This document shows, piece by piece, positions 1 to 8,931 of a DNA stretch of 64,000 nt; position 1 is the stretch's first letter, and every line of letters starts with the position of its first letter. The notes beneath the pieces were generated by a model. The model made no database searches. It was not told the DNA's origin and saw only the letters and a program-made list of their open reading frames with translations. The translations under genes were made by a program, and so were the position numbers. Location of the stretch: assembly GCF_040549045.1 (NCBI RefSeq), contig NZ_JBEWTB010000002.1, positions 1,209,501 to 1,273,500 on the forward strand, in the 5' to 3' direction. This stretch comes from Endozoicomonas sp. NE40. Its GTDB lineage: Bacteria > Pseudomonadota > Gammaproteobacteria > Pseudomonadales > Endozoicomonadaceae.

Positions 1-251
1 TAATAAAAGAGCATTTTCTCGATTTCCCGACATAAACGATTGTCCTGAAAATCACTATGCCCAAGATTTCTGGTAGACAGTCCATAACCGTAAAGCGAAT
101 GACATGACAATATTTCAGATTTTGCAGTTTCCCGGCTTTGCCTTGTTTCAAGCAGGTATCGGATATTGCGCCGCACCGAATGCTTCAGGTCTTCCATATT
201 ATCACCAGACGGAGCTTCCTTAAGAAAAGCAGCCAGCAGGTCTACATTCAT
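1..251 (-). CDS. tssE: Type VI secretion baseplate protein TssE (partial)
   Basis: This is the first 83 codons of a reverse-strand gene that runs off the window start; no stop is seen. The ATG at 251 follows the upstream tssC-like stop by 5 bases. The translation contains the conserved run SVRRNIRYLLETR and a YGYGL motif a little further on, as in the gp25/GPW lysozyme-like family to which TssE belongs. In that family TssE is a wedge protein of the type VI baseplate, equivalent to phage T4 gp25. Position at the end of tssA-hcp-tssB-tssC-tssC2 supports the call. The C-terminal half is outside the window. Confidence 0.85.
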   Translation of the reverse strand, partial: MNVDLLAAFLKEAPSGDNMEDLKHSVRRNIRYLLETRQSRETAKSEILSCHSLYGYGLSTRNLGHSDFQDNRLCREIEKMLFY

Positions 252-256
252 GACGT

Positions 257-1615
257 TCACCCCTGGAACCTGGCAGCTGTTCTGGCTGCATGAATGGCAG
301 CCAGTTCACTGGCGTCAGTTTTCAGGACGATATGAGTGTTGATCGCATCAAACTGATACTGTGGCTGCAGCTCAACCTGACAATGATAAATGCCCAGGCT
401 GGCATCGCCTGAAATCGTTGCTGATGCATGCCTCAGAGGGTAGCGGGCCAGTATAGGCGCGTCAGCATAGTCGACATTGGACACATACCCCTGCAACCAG
501 TCATTTAAGTCCTTTTCACAGGCTTCTGCACTCTGGTAACTACCAATACGTTCCCTGATTAATACTTTCAGATAGTGTCCAAAACGACACCCAATCAGTG
601 TCGTCTGAATCATGCTGAGAACTCTCCAGTCATCGTTGTCCACTGGAGGCATAAAGACAGAGCGGTTGTTAAAAAAAGCCAGTTCCTGAGTCAGGTAGCA
701 GGTTGCCAGGGGAATAAAGCCCTGTTCACTGTAAAACTCCTCAAGGCTGTCTGTAAGGCGTATCCGGGCTGCCTGCGGTAAACCGGTACGAGAGCCAATC
801 ATAGCCCCGCCGAATTCCGATTCCCTGAGAAAACCGAACCAGCGAATGCGATTAAACTCCTTCATCACATTTCCGGCAAATGCAAAGGCGCTACTGCCCC
901 ACAGGTGATCACCTCCCTTATCGCCAACTGAGTATTCATTAAAGTGAATGCGGTGATAGCAGGCCTGCCAGGGAGTCCGAAGCAGCTGTTCAGGCAGGGT
1001 CAGTCCCAGAAACCGGCTGACACCCTGTGTACGCAGATGCCGCCAGCCCACAAAGTCATTGCTGTCAAGAATACGTTTGACCCGGGCCAGGTCAGACCAG
1101 ACGTTAATATCATCAGTTCCCAGAAAATTCCGGGCAACGGGCAGGATTACCGGACACAGGGCGTGCTGACCCAGCTCACCTAGCAGTTGCAGCAGGTAAA
1201 AATCATCTGAACCGCTGATTTCATCCATTTCGGATGAAACCGGATGATCCACCAGCAGCAAACCAAATGGCTGCCCTCCCAGAGTATTCAGTTCCTGCTC
1301 ACAGATCAGGCGGTGCAGAACAGACGAGCGGATACTGACACCCTGATCAAGATCATTTGCCAGTTCTTCCCAGCTGAGATCCAGAATCCTGACATGTAAC
1401 AGCTTTCCCACCTGATAAGCAGGAACCGCCTCCAGCATAAACCACAGACCTCTCCACAGAGCTTCCAACCGCTTGTAGGCAGGATGCTGAATGATTACAT
1501 TGAGCTGTAGCGTAACCATTTCATCAATACCGGCCACCAGCTTCTGAATCAGTGCTTCAGCCTGCGACAGTCGTTTTTGTTCTGGTGAAAACAGACTCAT
1601 ACGTCCTGCCCTCAC
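257..1615 (-). CDS. Second TssC-like sheath protein (ImpD-type), type VI secretion
   Basis: A 452-residue protein homologous to the TssC/VipB sheath family along its length, with the family C-terminal strand region (CQVELQPQYQFDAI). It is clearly diverged from the TssC encoded directly upstream. The start drawn is a GTG that overlaps the upstream stop; an ATG at 1600 (MSLFSPEQ) is an equally good choice and gives 447 residues. Known type VI loci of the Rhizobium imp kind carry two TssC-like genes (ImpC and ImpD) in a row, and the layout here matches that. It may form part of the sheath or modify its assembly; the sequence alone does not say which. Confidence 0.8.
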   Translation of the reverse strand: MRAGRMSLFSPEQKRLSQAEALIQKLVAGIDEMVTLQLNVIIQHPAYKRLEALWRGLWFMLEAVPAYQVGKLLHVRILDLSWEELANDLDQGVSIRSSVLHRLICEQELNTLGGQPFGLLLVDHPVSSEMDEISGSDDFYLLQLLGELGQHALCPVILPVARNFLGTDDINVWSDLARVKRILDSNDFVGWRHLRTQGVSRFLGLTLPEQLLRTPWQACYHRIHFNEYSVGDKGGDHLWGSSAFAFAGNVMKEFNRIRWFGFLRESEFGGAMIGSRTGLPQAARIRLTDSLEEFYSEQGFIPLATCYLTQELAFFNNRSVFMPPVDNDDWRVLSMIQTTLIGCRFGHYLKVLIRERIGSYQSAEACEKDLNDWLQGYVSNVDYADAPILARYPLRHASATISGDASLGIYHCQVELQPQYQFDAINTHIVLKTDASELAAIHAARTAARFQG

Positions 1616-3114
1616 CCACCACCACCTCCTCCTGGAATATTCGCAACCATACGCAGCGATGTAGTCAGCTCTTCCATCTGCAGCCAGGGGCGCAGGTAGG
1701 CAATCGCTGAATAACAGCCCGGTCGCCCGGCCTGCTCTTCAACAGTAATGGTTGATTCCCGCAGTGGAGTTTTAGCTCGTGCCTCATTCCCCGCCGCATT
1801 AGCATTGGTGTATTCGCTAATCCATGTGGACAGATATTTCTCTACATCAGAAGGGTTCATGGCAGAGCCAATCTGATCCCGCCCCATAACTTTCAGGTAA
1901 TGGGCGATGCGGGAACTGGCCATAATGTAGGGCAGCCGGGCAGAAATGGCGGCATTGGCTGTGGCATCTTTGTCAAGATACACTTTGGCTCTTTGCAGAG
2001 TCTGCGCCCCAATAAAGACACCGTAGTTACCATTCTTATAATGAACTAATGGCAGGAGCCCCAGATCTGAGAGTTCTTTCTCACGCTCATCGGTCAGATT
2101 GACCTGCGTTGGACACTGTTGCACCAGATCGCCCGCTTCTGACGTGTAAGTGTAGTTTGGCAAATCAGAAACTTTACCTCCATTTTCCAACCCACGAATG
2201 CTGGTACACCAACCAAAGGCACTAAACGCATCATTAATCAGTAACCCCATATCGTAGACAGCATTACTCCAGGTAAAATCGTCCATGGATGACGGTCGTC
2301 GTTTTCCATCAGCCGATTTAGGAAATTCTTCATAGCCAAAGGCTTTCACCGAACGCCCTCCTGTGCCATAAGGAGTCCGTGCCAGGGTTTGGGGCATGGT
2401 CAGGGCCACATAACGGGAATCATCACTGTCCCTGAAGCCGTTCCAGCTGGCATAAACGGGAGATTCAAAACCCGAAGCCACCGGTCTGCCTTCACTAAAC
2501 GCTTCGAAGCTGCTGAACTCGAAAAGGGTAGGGCTTACCCCCCCGATAAATGGTGCATGGGAAGCAGCAGCTACAGTTCCCAGATAACGCAGCAAGGCAA
2601 CATTTTCGTCATTATGATCAAACGTGTAGTCACCTAGCAGTACGCCATAAGGCTCACCGCCCGCTGTACCAAATTCACTCTGGTAAACCAGGTTAAAAAG
2701 ACGACTACGGTCAATAGAGGGGGCATCTTCGAACTGCTCGATCAACTCATCACGGGTAATGTCCAGCATGCGAATTTTCAGCTGGGTACCCAGCTCACTG
2801 TTCTGCACCAGCTTACTGAGTCCACGCCATGAACCTTCCAGCTTCTGAAACTCAGGCTGGTGCAGAACCTCTGACAGCTGCATTGACATTCGCTCATCCA
2901 GCAAGTTGACCGCTTCTTCAATGGTTTTTTGCAGGCTCTTGCTCCATGTAACCGTTCCGGATAACGCCTGCTGAGTCAGGGTAGCAAGGAGCTCTCTGGT
3001 GGTATCCGGTGAAGTCTGGCTGGTTGCAGCAATAGCCCTGTCAAGAAAAGTGGCAGGAGCTTCCTGAGCCTCAGAACTCTCTGCAGCGGCAGTTTCGCCC
3101 TGTTGCTCACTCAT
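1612..3114 (-). CDS. tssC: Type VI secretion contractile sheath large subunit TssC
   Basis: A 500-residue protein of the TssC/VipB/EvpB family, close to the usual length. It pairs with TssB to build the cytoplasmic contractile sheath around the Hcp tube. Recognisable family stretches include LEGSWRGL near residue 90 and SRIAHYLKVMGRDQIG near residue 400. The N-terminal 30 residues are Glu/Ala-rich and the protein ends in a Gly run. It overlaps tssB by four bases (ATGA) and the second tssC-like gene by four bases (GTGA), so the three are probably translationally coupled. Confidence 0.95.
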   Translation of the reverse strand: MSEQQGETAAAESSEAQEAPATFLDRAIAATSQTSPDTTRELLATLTQQALSGTVTWSKSLQKTIEEAVNLLDERMSMQLSEVLHQPEFQKLEGSWRGLSKLVQNSELGTQLKIRMLDITRDELIEQFEDAPSIDRSRLFNLVYQSEFGTAGGEPYGVLLGDYTFDHNDENVALLRYLGTVAAASHAPFIGGVSPTLFEFSSFEAFSEGRPVASGFESPVYASWNGFRDSDDSRYVALTMPQTLARTPYGTGGRSVKAFGYEEFPKSADGKRRPSSMDDFTWSNAVYDMGLLINDAFSAFGWCTSIRGLENGGKVSDLPNYTYTSEAGDLVQQCPTQVNLTDEREKELSDLGLLPLVHYKNGNYGVFIGAQTLQRAKVYLDKDATANAAISARLPYIMASSRIAHYLKVMGRDQIGSAMNPSDVEKYLSTWISEYTNANAAGNEARAKTPLRESTITVEEQAGRPGCYSAIAYLRPWLQMEELTTSLRMVANIPGGGGGG

Positions 3115-3629
3115 GATTCTGCCTCCTCTCCATCAGAGCTGACACCAAGTTCCTCACAAAGGCTATTCAGTGCTTCAGTACTTTGCAGTACTTCTTTCAG
3201 TAATCTTTCAAGGTCACGGGAGCGGTCGGCATGAGCCAGCAGTTCCCGCAACTGATTGCGCACCTCCATCAACTTCGCTAACGGTTCAATTTGCTGAACC
3301 AGATTTTCAGGCTCAAAGTCCCGCATTGAGCTGAAAAGCAGCTTAACGTTAAATCCACTGTCATCGTCGGCCAGTTTGTTACTGACCCTCATATCCAGCT
3401 GCGGCCCAACGTTAGCCATTACGGTGTCGAAATTCTCCCTGTTGATATCAGTAAAGGTACGATAATCAACTTCTTCTTTCTGGTTATCAGGTTTGTCACC
3501 AGAAAATTCACCAATAACTCCAACGACAAAAGGCAACTCACGTTTTTCATAGGCTCCATTCGTTTCGACATCGTAGGTAATGCTGACACGGTTTTTGCTG
3601 ACCCGTTTGTGCTGAGTACTTAGGGGCAT
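3111..3629 (-). CDS. tssB: Type VI secretion contractile sheath small subunit TssB
   Basis: A 172-residue TssB/VipA family protein. The N-terminal stretch RVSITYDVETNGA followed by ELPFVVGVIGEFSG is characteristic, and so is the later DIMRV-like segment (QLDMRVSNKL). A GGAG ribosome-binding site lies six bases before the ATG. TssB and TssC interlock as heterodimers that polymerise into the sheath. The gene sits between hcp and tssC and overlaps tssC by four bases. Confidence 0.95.
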   Translation of the reverse strand: MPLSTQHKRVSKNRVSITYDVETNGAYEKRELPFVVGVIGEFSGDKPDNQKEEVDYRTFTDINRENFDTVMANVGPQLDMRVSNKLADDDSGFNVKLLFSSMRDFEPENLVQQIEPLAKLMEVRNQLRELLAHADRSRDLERLLKEVLQSTEALNSLCEELGVSSDGEEAES

Positions 3630-3667
3630 GAGTTACTCCAGTCATCTTTAATTCAAAATCAGCTGCT

Positions 3668-4240
3668 TCACAGTGCGTCGGTAGCGCCACCGCCGCCACC
3701 TGTTTCGACATCGGCATGAGACTCAGCCTTGCCGGTTGGCAGGTCATAAGTAACATCACCACCTGCTTCCAACATGCCGCCTGCGGTCTCATTCCAGTGT
3801 TTAAGCAGGATTTTGCTGTAAGCTAGTGCATAACACTCGAAGGGCGTTGCCCCGTCAGCAATGTTAAGGTTGATATCGACAATACGGGCATTGCTTAACT
3901 GCAGATGAAGGTAAACTTCAGCCCCCTGCCCTGACCGATCCGGTTTGGTAATGATAATATCGACGGTATCGCCATCTTTACCCGGTACATACATCCGTGA
4001 CAGGAGTACTTCAGAAGCACCATCCATCTCCTTGGTAAACGTAATTTCACTCATCGCTACCATACCTGAGTCCCGGTTCATACCATTACCGATATCCATG
4101 GAGACCGAACGAGACGCACGCCAGCTCAGGGAGCGAATAGCAAACCACCCACTCTTACTTGTCTTGTCGCCGCCAGTGTATAAAGAAGTGGCTCCTCCCT
4201 TAATCTTGTTCTTCCCCAACTTCATAAACATATTAGCCAT
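3668..4240 (-). CDS. hcp: Hcp family type VI secretion tube protein
   Basis: A 190-residue Hcp-family protein. Hcp hexamers stack into the inner tube that is expelled by sheath contraction. The family features are the N-terminal segment with GWFAIRSLSW, a central KEMDGASEVLLSRM stretch and the ATPFECYALAYSKI segment near residue 140. A GGAGG ribosome-binding site sits nine bases before the ATG. It is a little longer than the roughly 160-170-residue norm because of a Gly/Asp-rich C-terminal tail. It lies between tssA and tssB, as in other loci of this kind. Confidence 0.92.
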   Translation of the reverse strand: MANMFMKLGKNKIKGGATSLYTGGDKTSKSGWFAIRSLSWRASRSVSMDIGNGMNRDSGMVAMSEITFTKEMDGASEVLLSRMYVPGKDGDTVDIIITKPDRSGQGAEVYLHLQLSNARIVDINLNIADGATPFECYALAYSKILLKHWNETAGGMLEAGGDVTYDLPTGKAESHADVETGGGGGATDAL

Positions 4241-4276
4241 GATAGTTTTCCTCCGTTGTCAGTGCATTAGCACTGA

Positions 4277-5785
4277 TCAGAAAAGATCATCCAGGTTGTT
4301 AATCACCAAGTCTTCAGAGCTTGATTCTGGTTGTGACGATTCTTCGTCTGCAGATGCTGATGCCTGACTCTGACCCTGATCATTAACAACGTCAGAATCA
4401 GGCAAGTTTGCAATAGTCTCCTCTGGCTCTGCAGTTCTCTCTGGCTCCACTTCTGCTGGTAGCCCAGCTGGCTCAGGCACGGCTGGCTCAGATATGACTG
4501 GCGCAGATATAACTGGCTCAGGAATACTGGGCGCTTCCTGCCCCTGCGTGGCCAATAGAGAAGCCAGAGACATTTCCGGTTTGCCCGGAATGGGCTTTCT
4601 GGTCGTCATGTTCATACCTGTCAGATCAGTAATTCGCTCCAGAAACGCCTCATTCCCCTGAAGTAATTCATGCATTAACTCCGGTAAAGGGGTGTAGCCC
4701 CAGCGAATAGCTTTCTCCAATAAATACGACACTGGACTTTGAGGTTCTGTCTTCTGGAAAAAATCCGCCAGACGGCGCAACTGATGAAATGCCTGATTCC
4801 GTTCAAAGCCCGCTGCCAAAGAATCACCTGTCCTGCTATCCTCCAGGATTTCGCTACCATCGCCATTTGCCCCGGACTCACTATCAGACCCCGATAACCC
4901 TGTTGTTAAAGTAGCTGTTTTCTCAGAAATTTCTTGTTCCAATTCAGCCGCTTTTCGGGCATCCAGCGGCCATGGCTCAATAATTCCTTCTGTCAGGTTT
5001 TGCATGGCGTTCAGGTTGGCATCCAGTTGCTCTCTTAAAAAGCGACTACCCGGTGCGGCCATATTCAGTTCGGCAAAGCAGGACTGCAGGGTTTTATCCA
5101 GTGCGTCCAGTGCGTCCAGCACATCCTGCATGCTATTGATGCGTTTAACGATTTCATCCTCGTTGTCGAGAATGTCTGAATGCGATTCCTGAAGCTGGTT
5201 GCGAAGTTCAGCTTCATCCCGCTGATAACGGACATAATCAATGTCTCCAACCAGTGGCAGCATGCGCAGAGGCACTGCTATCTGACAGCTGTCTTCTGAT
5301 TCACCAAACAGCAGTTTCAGCGGCCGTGACTGTAATTCAGCGCGTTCCCTGGCTATCCCCTGCTCGTCACTGGAACGGATTTTTTCATCCGGCAACAGGG
5401 GCTGAACATCAGGCCAGAAGGTTTGGATAACCTGTTCTATAAAGTTCAGTACACGAGCCAGACGAATGTACGGCTGATCAGAAAAGAGCTGTGCCATAGC
5501 CAGCCAGACCAGGCATTCAAGGTCCCGGGAGTTGGTCTGGAGAATATCCAGCAGCATGGCTTCCAGTTCTGACCAGTTTTCCTGATTGACAATCAGTAAC
5601 TCTTCCAGCTCAGAAGGATCAGGATTCAGGGACAACTTATGCAAACTGGTCTGGGCAACGTTATAAACGTTGCGCAATGGTCTATAGAGTTGCCGGTTGG
5701 ATTTCAGGTATTCACCGGAAGGGTGGTCTTCTGATACCGGCGAGCACAATACACCGGCAAGTTCCTCAGACATCAGGCCATACAT
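4277..5785 (-). CDS. tssA: Type VI secretion protein TssA
   Basis: A 502-residue ImpA_N/TssA-type protein. The N-terminal region holds the family pattern CSPVSEDHPSGEYLK, with RDLECLVWLAMAQL near residue 90 and a motif near LLPLVGDIDY. The C-terminal fifth is a Pro/Glu-rich low-complexity segment. TssA organises baseplate assembly and sheath polymerisation. The start was placed at the ATG at 5785; a longer GTG reading from 5851 would begin inside a strong hairpin, and a later ATG at 5773 is also possible. It is the first gene of the visible operon (tssA, hcp, tssB, tssC, tssC2, tssE). Confidence 0.88.
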   Translation of the reverse strand: MYGLMSEELAGVLCSPVSEDHPSGEYLKSNRQLYRPLRNVYNVAQTSLHKLSLNPDPSELEELLIVNQENWSELEAMLLDILQTNSRDLECLVWLAMAQLFSDQPYIRLARVLNFIEQVIQTFWPDVQPLLPDEKIRSSDEQGIARERAELQSRPLKLLFGESEDSCQIAVPLRMLPLVGDIDYVRYQRDEAELRNQLQESHSDILDNEDEIVKRINSMQDVLDALDALDKTLQSCFAELNMAAPGSRFLREQLDANLNAMQNLTEGIIEPWPLDARKAAELEQEISEKTATLTTGLSGSDSESGANGDGSEILEDSRTGDSLAAGFERNQAFHQLRRLADFFQKTEPQSPVSYLLEKAIRWGYTPLPELMHELLQGNEAFLERITDLTGMNMTTRKPIPGKPEMSLASLLATQGQEAPSIPEPVISAPVISEPAVPEPAGLPAEVEPERTAEPEETIANLPDSDVVNDQGQSQASASADEESSQPESSSEDLVINNLDDLF

Positions 5786-5842
5786 GGTAGATCTTTCACG
5801 TGATGGTTTTAATCTGAAGAGTAGACTCTTTGGGAAAAGTTT

Positions 5843-5884
5843 GCCTGCCACAGGTAATAAAACAAATCACTATCTGTGGCAGGC
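5843..5884 (-). terminator. Hairpin after the VOC gene, likely terminator
   Basis: An 11-base perfect inverted repeat (GCCTGCCACAG at 5843-5853, CTGTGGCAGGC at 5874-5884) lies between the VOC gene stop and tssA. Only a short T-rich stretch follows on the reverse strand, so it is a moderate intrinsic terminator. It would separate the VOC gene transcript from the type VI operon. Confidence 0.55.
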
Positions 5885-5900
5885 TTGTTACTAAAAGTTA

Positions 5901-6317
5901 TTAAGCGTTTGCTACCGTCAGGCCAACCTCCTGACCATACGACAGTTCAAGGTTATGTCCGTCCGGATCTTTGATAAAAGCCCAGTAGCCAGCAGGGTAA
6001 CCCGAGTCTACCGGCTCCCGTACCAGGATATTGGCTTTACGAGCGCGGTCGCACAGTTTGTCCAGCGCCTCCCGTGACTCACACCCGACGCCAAGATGCG
6101 CGAAAGACCCCGGGGCCGGTGCAGACTGGTTCGATTCAATCAACACAATAACAAAGGGTCTGGTTTGATCCGACAACCACACCACATGGGTAGACTCGGG
6201 TTCAATGCCACGTTCATGAACCACTTTCATATTGGCGTATTCACCATAGAACCGGACACTGGCGTCAATGTTCTTAGACGTCAGTGCAATATGGGTCAGC
6301 CCGACATCTCTGTTCAT
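5901..6317 (-). CDS. VOC family (glyoxalase/dioxygenase-fold) protein
   Basis: A 138-residue single-domain vicinal-oxygen-chelate protein. It starts with GLTHIALTSKNIDASVRFY, has FAHLGVGCESREALDKL in the middle and ends with WAFIKDPDGHNLELSYG, the usual two beta-alpha-beta-beta-beta halves. Candidate metal ligands are the His in LTHIAL, the His in AHLGV and the Glu in HNLELSYG. The ATG at 6317 has an AGGAGG site eight bases upstream, so it is preferred over the ATG at 6338. The substrate cannot be told from sequence. It is followed by a hairpin before tssA and looks monocistronic. Confidence 0.85.
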   Translation of the reverse strand: MNRDVGLTHIALTSKNIDASVRFYGEYANMKVVHERGIEPESTHVVWLSDQTRPFVIVLIESNQSAPAPGSFAHLGVGCESREALDKLCDRARKANILVREPVDSGYPAGYWAFIKDPDGHNLELSYGQEVGLTVANA

Positions 6318-6398
6318 CCGATGTACCTCCTCTGTCAAGCGGGACGTTATTGTTATTATTTAACCATACTGGGTATTTGTTCTTTCGGCTATAACTGC

Positions 6399-6432
6399 TG
6401 GTCATGTTGGTCATGTTGGTCATGTTGGTCAT
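6399..6432. repeat. 9-bp tandem repeat (TGGTCATGT, about 3.8 copies)
   Basis: Three full and one partial copy of TGGTCATGT lie in the 5' region of the ATPase gene, ending about 14 bases before its ribosome-binding site and between the two divergent genes. Tandem 9-mers of this kind can change copy number by slippage. Whether that alters expression is unknown. Confidence 0.9.
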
Positions 6433-6459
6433 CAGCTATTTGAGCCAGGAGAACAAATA

Positions 6460-7227
6460 ATGAAAACACTACCCTACCTGAGAGAGATTTCACTGAAGAA
6501 CGAGAAAATTGAGCATTGGAACAATTACCCTTTCACCATTCCCGCAATCCGGAGTATTGATCACCTGCCGTTTTCACCGGAAGTGACTTTCTTTATTGGT
6601 GAAAACGGCAGCGGAAAGTCTACTCTGCTGGAAGCTATTGCCGTCGCCATGGGTTTCAACCCTGAGGGTGGCACAAAAAACTTCAACTTTGGCACCCGTG
6701 AGTCTCACTCAGCCCTGCACCAGTTTTTAAGGCTTGTTAAATCGATCAGGAAACCAGCAGACGGTTTTTTTCTCAGAGCAGAAAGCTTTTTTAATGTCGC
6801 AACAAACATTGAACAGTTAGACAATGAAGGCGGAGGTCCGCCGATTATAGATGCCTATGGCGGTACCTCGCTCCACGAGCAATCTCATGGAGAGTCATTT
6901 CTATCGCTGATACTCAACCGGTTCTGGGGTAAGGGTCTGTATATTCTTGATGAACCGGAGGCGGCTCTTTCACCAGCCAGACAGCTAACGGTTCTGTCCC
7001 GGATGAATCAACTGATACAGAAAGAGTCACAGTTTATTATTGCTACCCACTCTCCCCTGTTAATGGCTTACCCCGGGGCATTGATTTATCATTTTACTGA
7101 CTCAGGCATTGAGTCGGTTAACTATGAGGAAACCGAGCATTACCAGATAACCCGGTCGTTTCTTGCCAATCCTGACAGGATGTTGCGGGAACTGTTTGAA
7201 GACAACCAGTACAATACAATACCGTAG
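6460..7227 (+). CDS. AAA/ABC-type ATPase (COG3910-like, predicted)
   Basis: A 255-residue soluble ATPase of the ABC/SMC-like class. It has a Walker A GENGSGKST (residues 47-55), an ABC-signature-like HEQSHGES near residue 145, a Walker B LYILDEPEAALS near residue 165 and an H-loop THSP near residue 200. It has no membrane segments and no second domain, which fits the stand-alone ATPase family represented by COG3910. An AGGAG site sits eight bases before the ATG. Its partner or substrate is unknown. The immediate upstream region carries a 9-bp tandem repeat. Confidence 0.85.
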   Translation: MKTLPYLREISLKNEKIEHWNNYPFTIPAIRSIDHLPFSPEVTFFIGENGSGKSTLLEAIAVAMGFNPEGGTKNFNFGTRESHSALHQFLRLVKSIRKPADGFFLRAESFFNVATNIEQLDNEGGGPPIIDAYGGTSLHEQSHGESFLSLILNRFWGKGLYILDEPEAALSPARQLTVLSRMNQLIQKESQFIIATHSPLLMAYPGALIYHFTDSGIESVNYEETEHYQITRSFLANPDRMLRELFEDNQYNTIP

Positions 7228-7456
7228 TCGTACATATAACAATCCCGAAACAAATCACGAACCTGTTCAGGTTTACGCCTGCCAGTTAATGTCATCACCC
7301 ACTGTTTCATCAACTATTGTGCCAGATACCCACAAATCTATAGTTAATCATCGAATCCACTGATCAATATCAGTAAAACATTCAATTTAACTGATAAGGT
7401 CACTCACCATACAATGCTGTTTATGATTTGCTAATGCTCCGCCAGCTAAGGTTTCC

Positions 7457-8911
7457 ATGCTCTTACAATCAACTTTGACTTCCCTACGGAAACTGCCGCT
7501 GACCTGTTTTGAGGCTGACAGTCGCAAAGTTCTGCCCGGCAGCATTTTTGTCTGCAGCCAGGGCTTGAACCACGATAGCCATCATTTTGTTGATGAAGCC
7601 GTTGCCCGTGGGGCCATCGGTCTGATTGCAACCCGTCCGGTGGATACCCGTTTGCCCTGTTTTGTCATGCCCGGTCACGCCATGAGCATTAGCCTGATCA
7701 GCCATTATTATCAGAACCCTCAACGACAGTTGTTCAATATTGGTGTCACCGGCACGAACGGAAAAACGACAGTCGCCTACAGTTTGCACAAGATTCTGAA
7801 CCAGACCAGCCCTTCAGCCTATACCGGTACGCTGGGTTGTGAGTTCGATGGCCACCAGGGTGAACTGATTAACACAACGCCCGATGCCATCACCCTGCTG
7901 AACCTGATGAAACGCATGGTCGACAAGGGTGTTACCCATCATGTGATGGAAGTCAGCAGCCACGCACTGGATCAGGATCGGGTCAGCTGCATGGATTACG
8001 ACATCACTATCTTTACCAATCTGGGTGAAGACCATATTGACTATCACGGCAGTCGAGACGACTACCTGCAAGCCAAACTTCGCCTTGCTGACCGGCTGAA
8101 ACCGGACGGTTTTGCCATTATCAACCTGGATGACCCCATGGCAATGGCAATCATGGATCGCTGCCAGCAGAAGTCACGCATTCTGACCTATTCCACACAG
8201 AACCCTGAAGCCAGCCTGTACGCGGACCCTGTCAGTGCCTCCTGTCAGGGAGCAGAGTTTCAGCTTCATTATCAGGGAAGTGCTTACAAAGTCAGCACTC
8301 CTCTGCCTTTCCAGTTCAATGTAGAAAACAGCCTGGCCATTCTTGCCCCCCTGCTGGCGACCGGGCAGGAACCGGAACAGGCCATCAATTATTTGAAATA
8401 CCTGTCACCGGTTCCGGGTCGCTGTGAAGTAATTTCACTGGGCAATGGCGCAACAGCCATTGTTGACTACGCCCACAACCATGATGCCCTGAGCGGTCTG
8501 ATTCGCCATGTACGACAACATACCAATGGTCATGTCCTGACCGTCATTGGCGTGACCGGTGATCGACTGATGGATGCAGAAGTGATAGGCCGATGCTGCA
8601 GCCAGCTGTCTGATCACAGTTTTTTTACCACTGACAACCCCATGGGACTTGAGCCTGACACGATTCTTGCCAGTATGTGCAGGCAGGCCATCTCCAACAA
8701 AATCACCATTGAAGCCAACCGGGAAAGAGCTATTGCCCTTGCCCTGAGTCGGTTTTCCCAACAAAAACACAGTAACGATGTTCTGCTGGTGTGTGGAAAG
8801 GGACCTGAAACCTGGCAGTACACCAGCATCGACAAGCTGCAATCTGAACCTTATGCGGGCGACAAAGCGGTTATTGAAACCTATGCCCGTGCTGGAGGGC
8901 TGCTGCTATAA
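7457..8911 (+). CDS. MurE-like Mur ligase with altered specificity motif
   Basis: A 484-residue Mur-family ligase most like UDP-MurNAc-tripeptide synthetase (MurE). It has the ATP loop GVTGTNGKTT (residues 96-105), MEVSSHALDQDRV, FTNLGEDHIDYHG and DYAHNHDAL. True meso-diaminopimelate-adding MurE enzymes carry DNPR; here the motif is DNPM (residues 393-396), and the usual GKGHE is GKGPE (447-451). The GxGGDRD loop is also eroded (VTGDRLMD). These changes sit at the amino-acid binding site, so a different amino acid or substrate is likely. It is followed at 20 bases by a PBP5-type carboxypeptidase. A normal murE would be expected in the dcw cluster elsewhere. Confidence 0.85.
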   Translation: MLLQSTLTSLRKLPLTCFEADSRKVLPGSIFVCSQGLNHDSHHFVDEAVARGAIGLIATRPVDTRLPCFVMPGHAMSISLISHYYQNPQRQLFNIGVTGTNGKTTVAYSLHKILNQTSPSAYTGTLGCEFDGHQGELINTTPDAITLLNLMKRMVDKGVTHHVMEVSSHALDQDRVSCMDYDITIFTNLGEDHIDYHGSRDDYLQAKLRLADRLKPDGFAIINLDDPMAMAIMDRCQQKSRILTYSTQNPEASLYADPVSASCQGAEFQLHYQGSAYKVSTPLPFQFNVENSLAILAPLLATGQEPEQAINYLKYLSPVPGRCEVISLGNGATAIVDYAHNHDALSGLIRHVRQHTNGHVLTVIGVTGDRLMDAEVIGRCCSQLSDHSFFTTDNPMGLEPDTILASMCRQAISNKITIEANRERAIALALSRFSQQKHSNDVLLVCGKGPETWQYTSIDKLQSEPYAGDKAVIETYARAGGLLL

Positions 8912-8931
8912 CAGCGGCCTGATATAACGAT

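Noticed and set aside
5786..5851. Longer tssA starting at GTG 5851
   Set aside because: It would start inside the 5843-5884 hairpin, and the added residues are not family-like.
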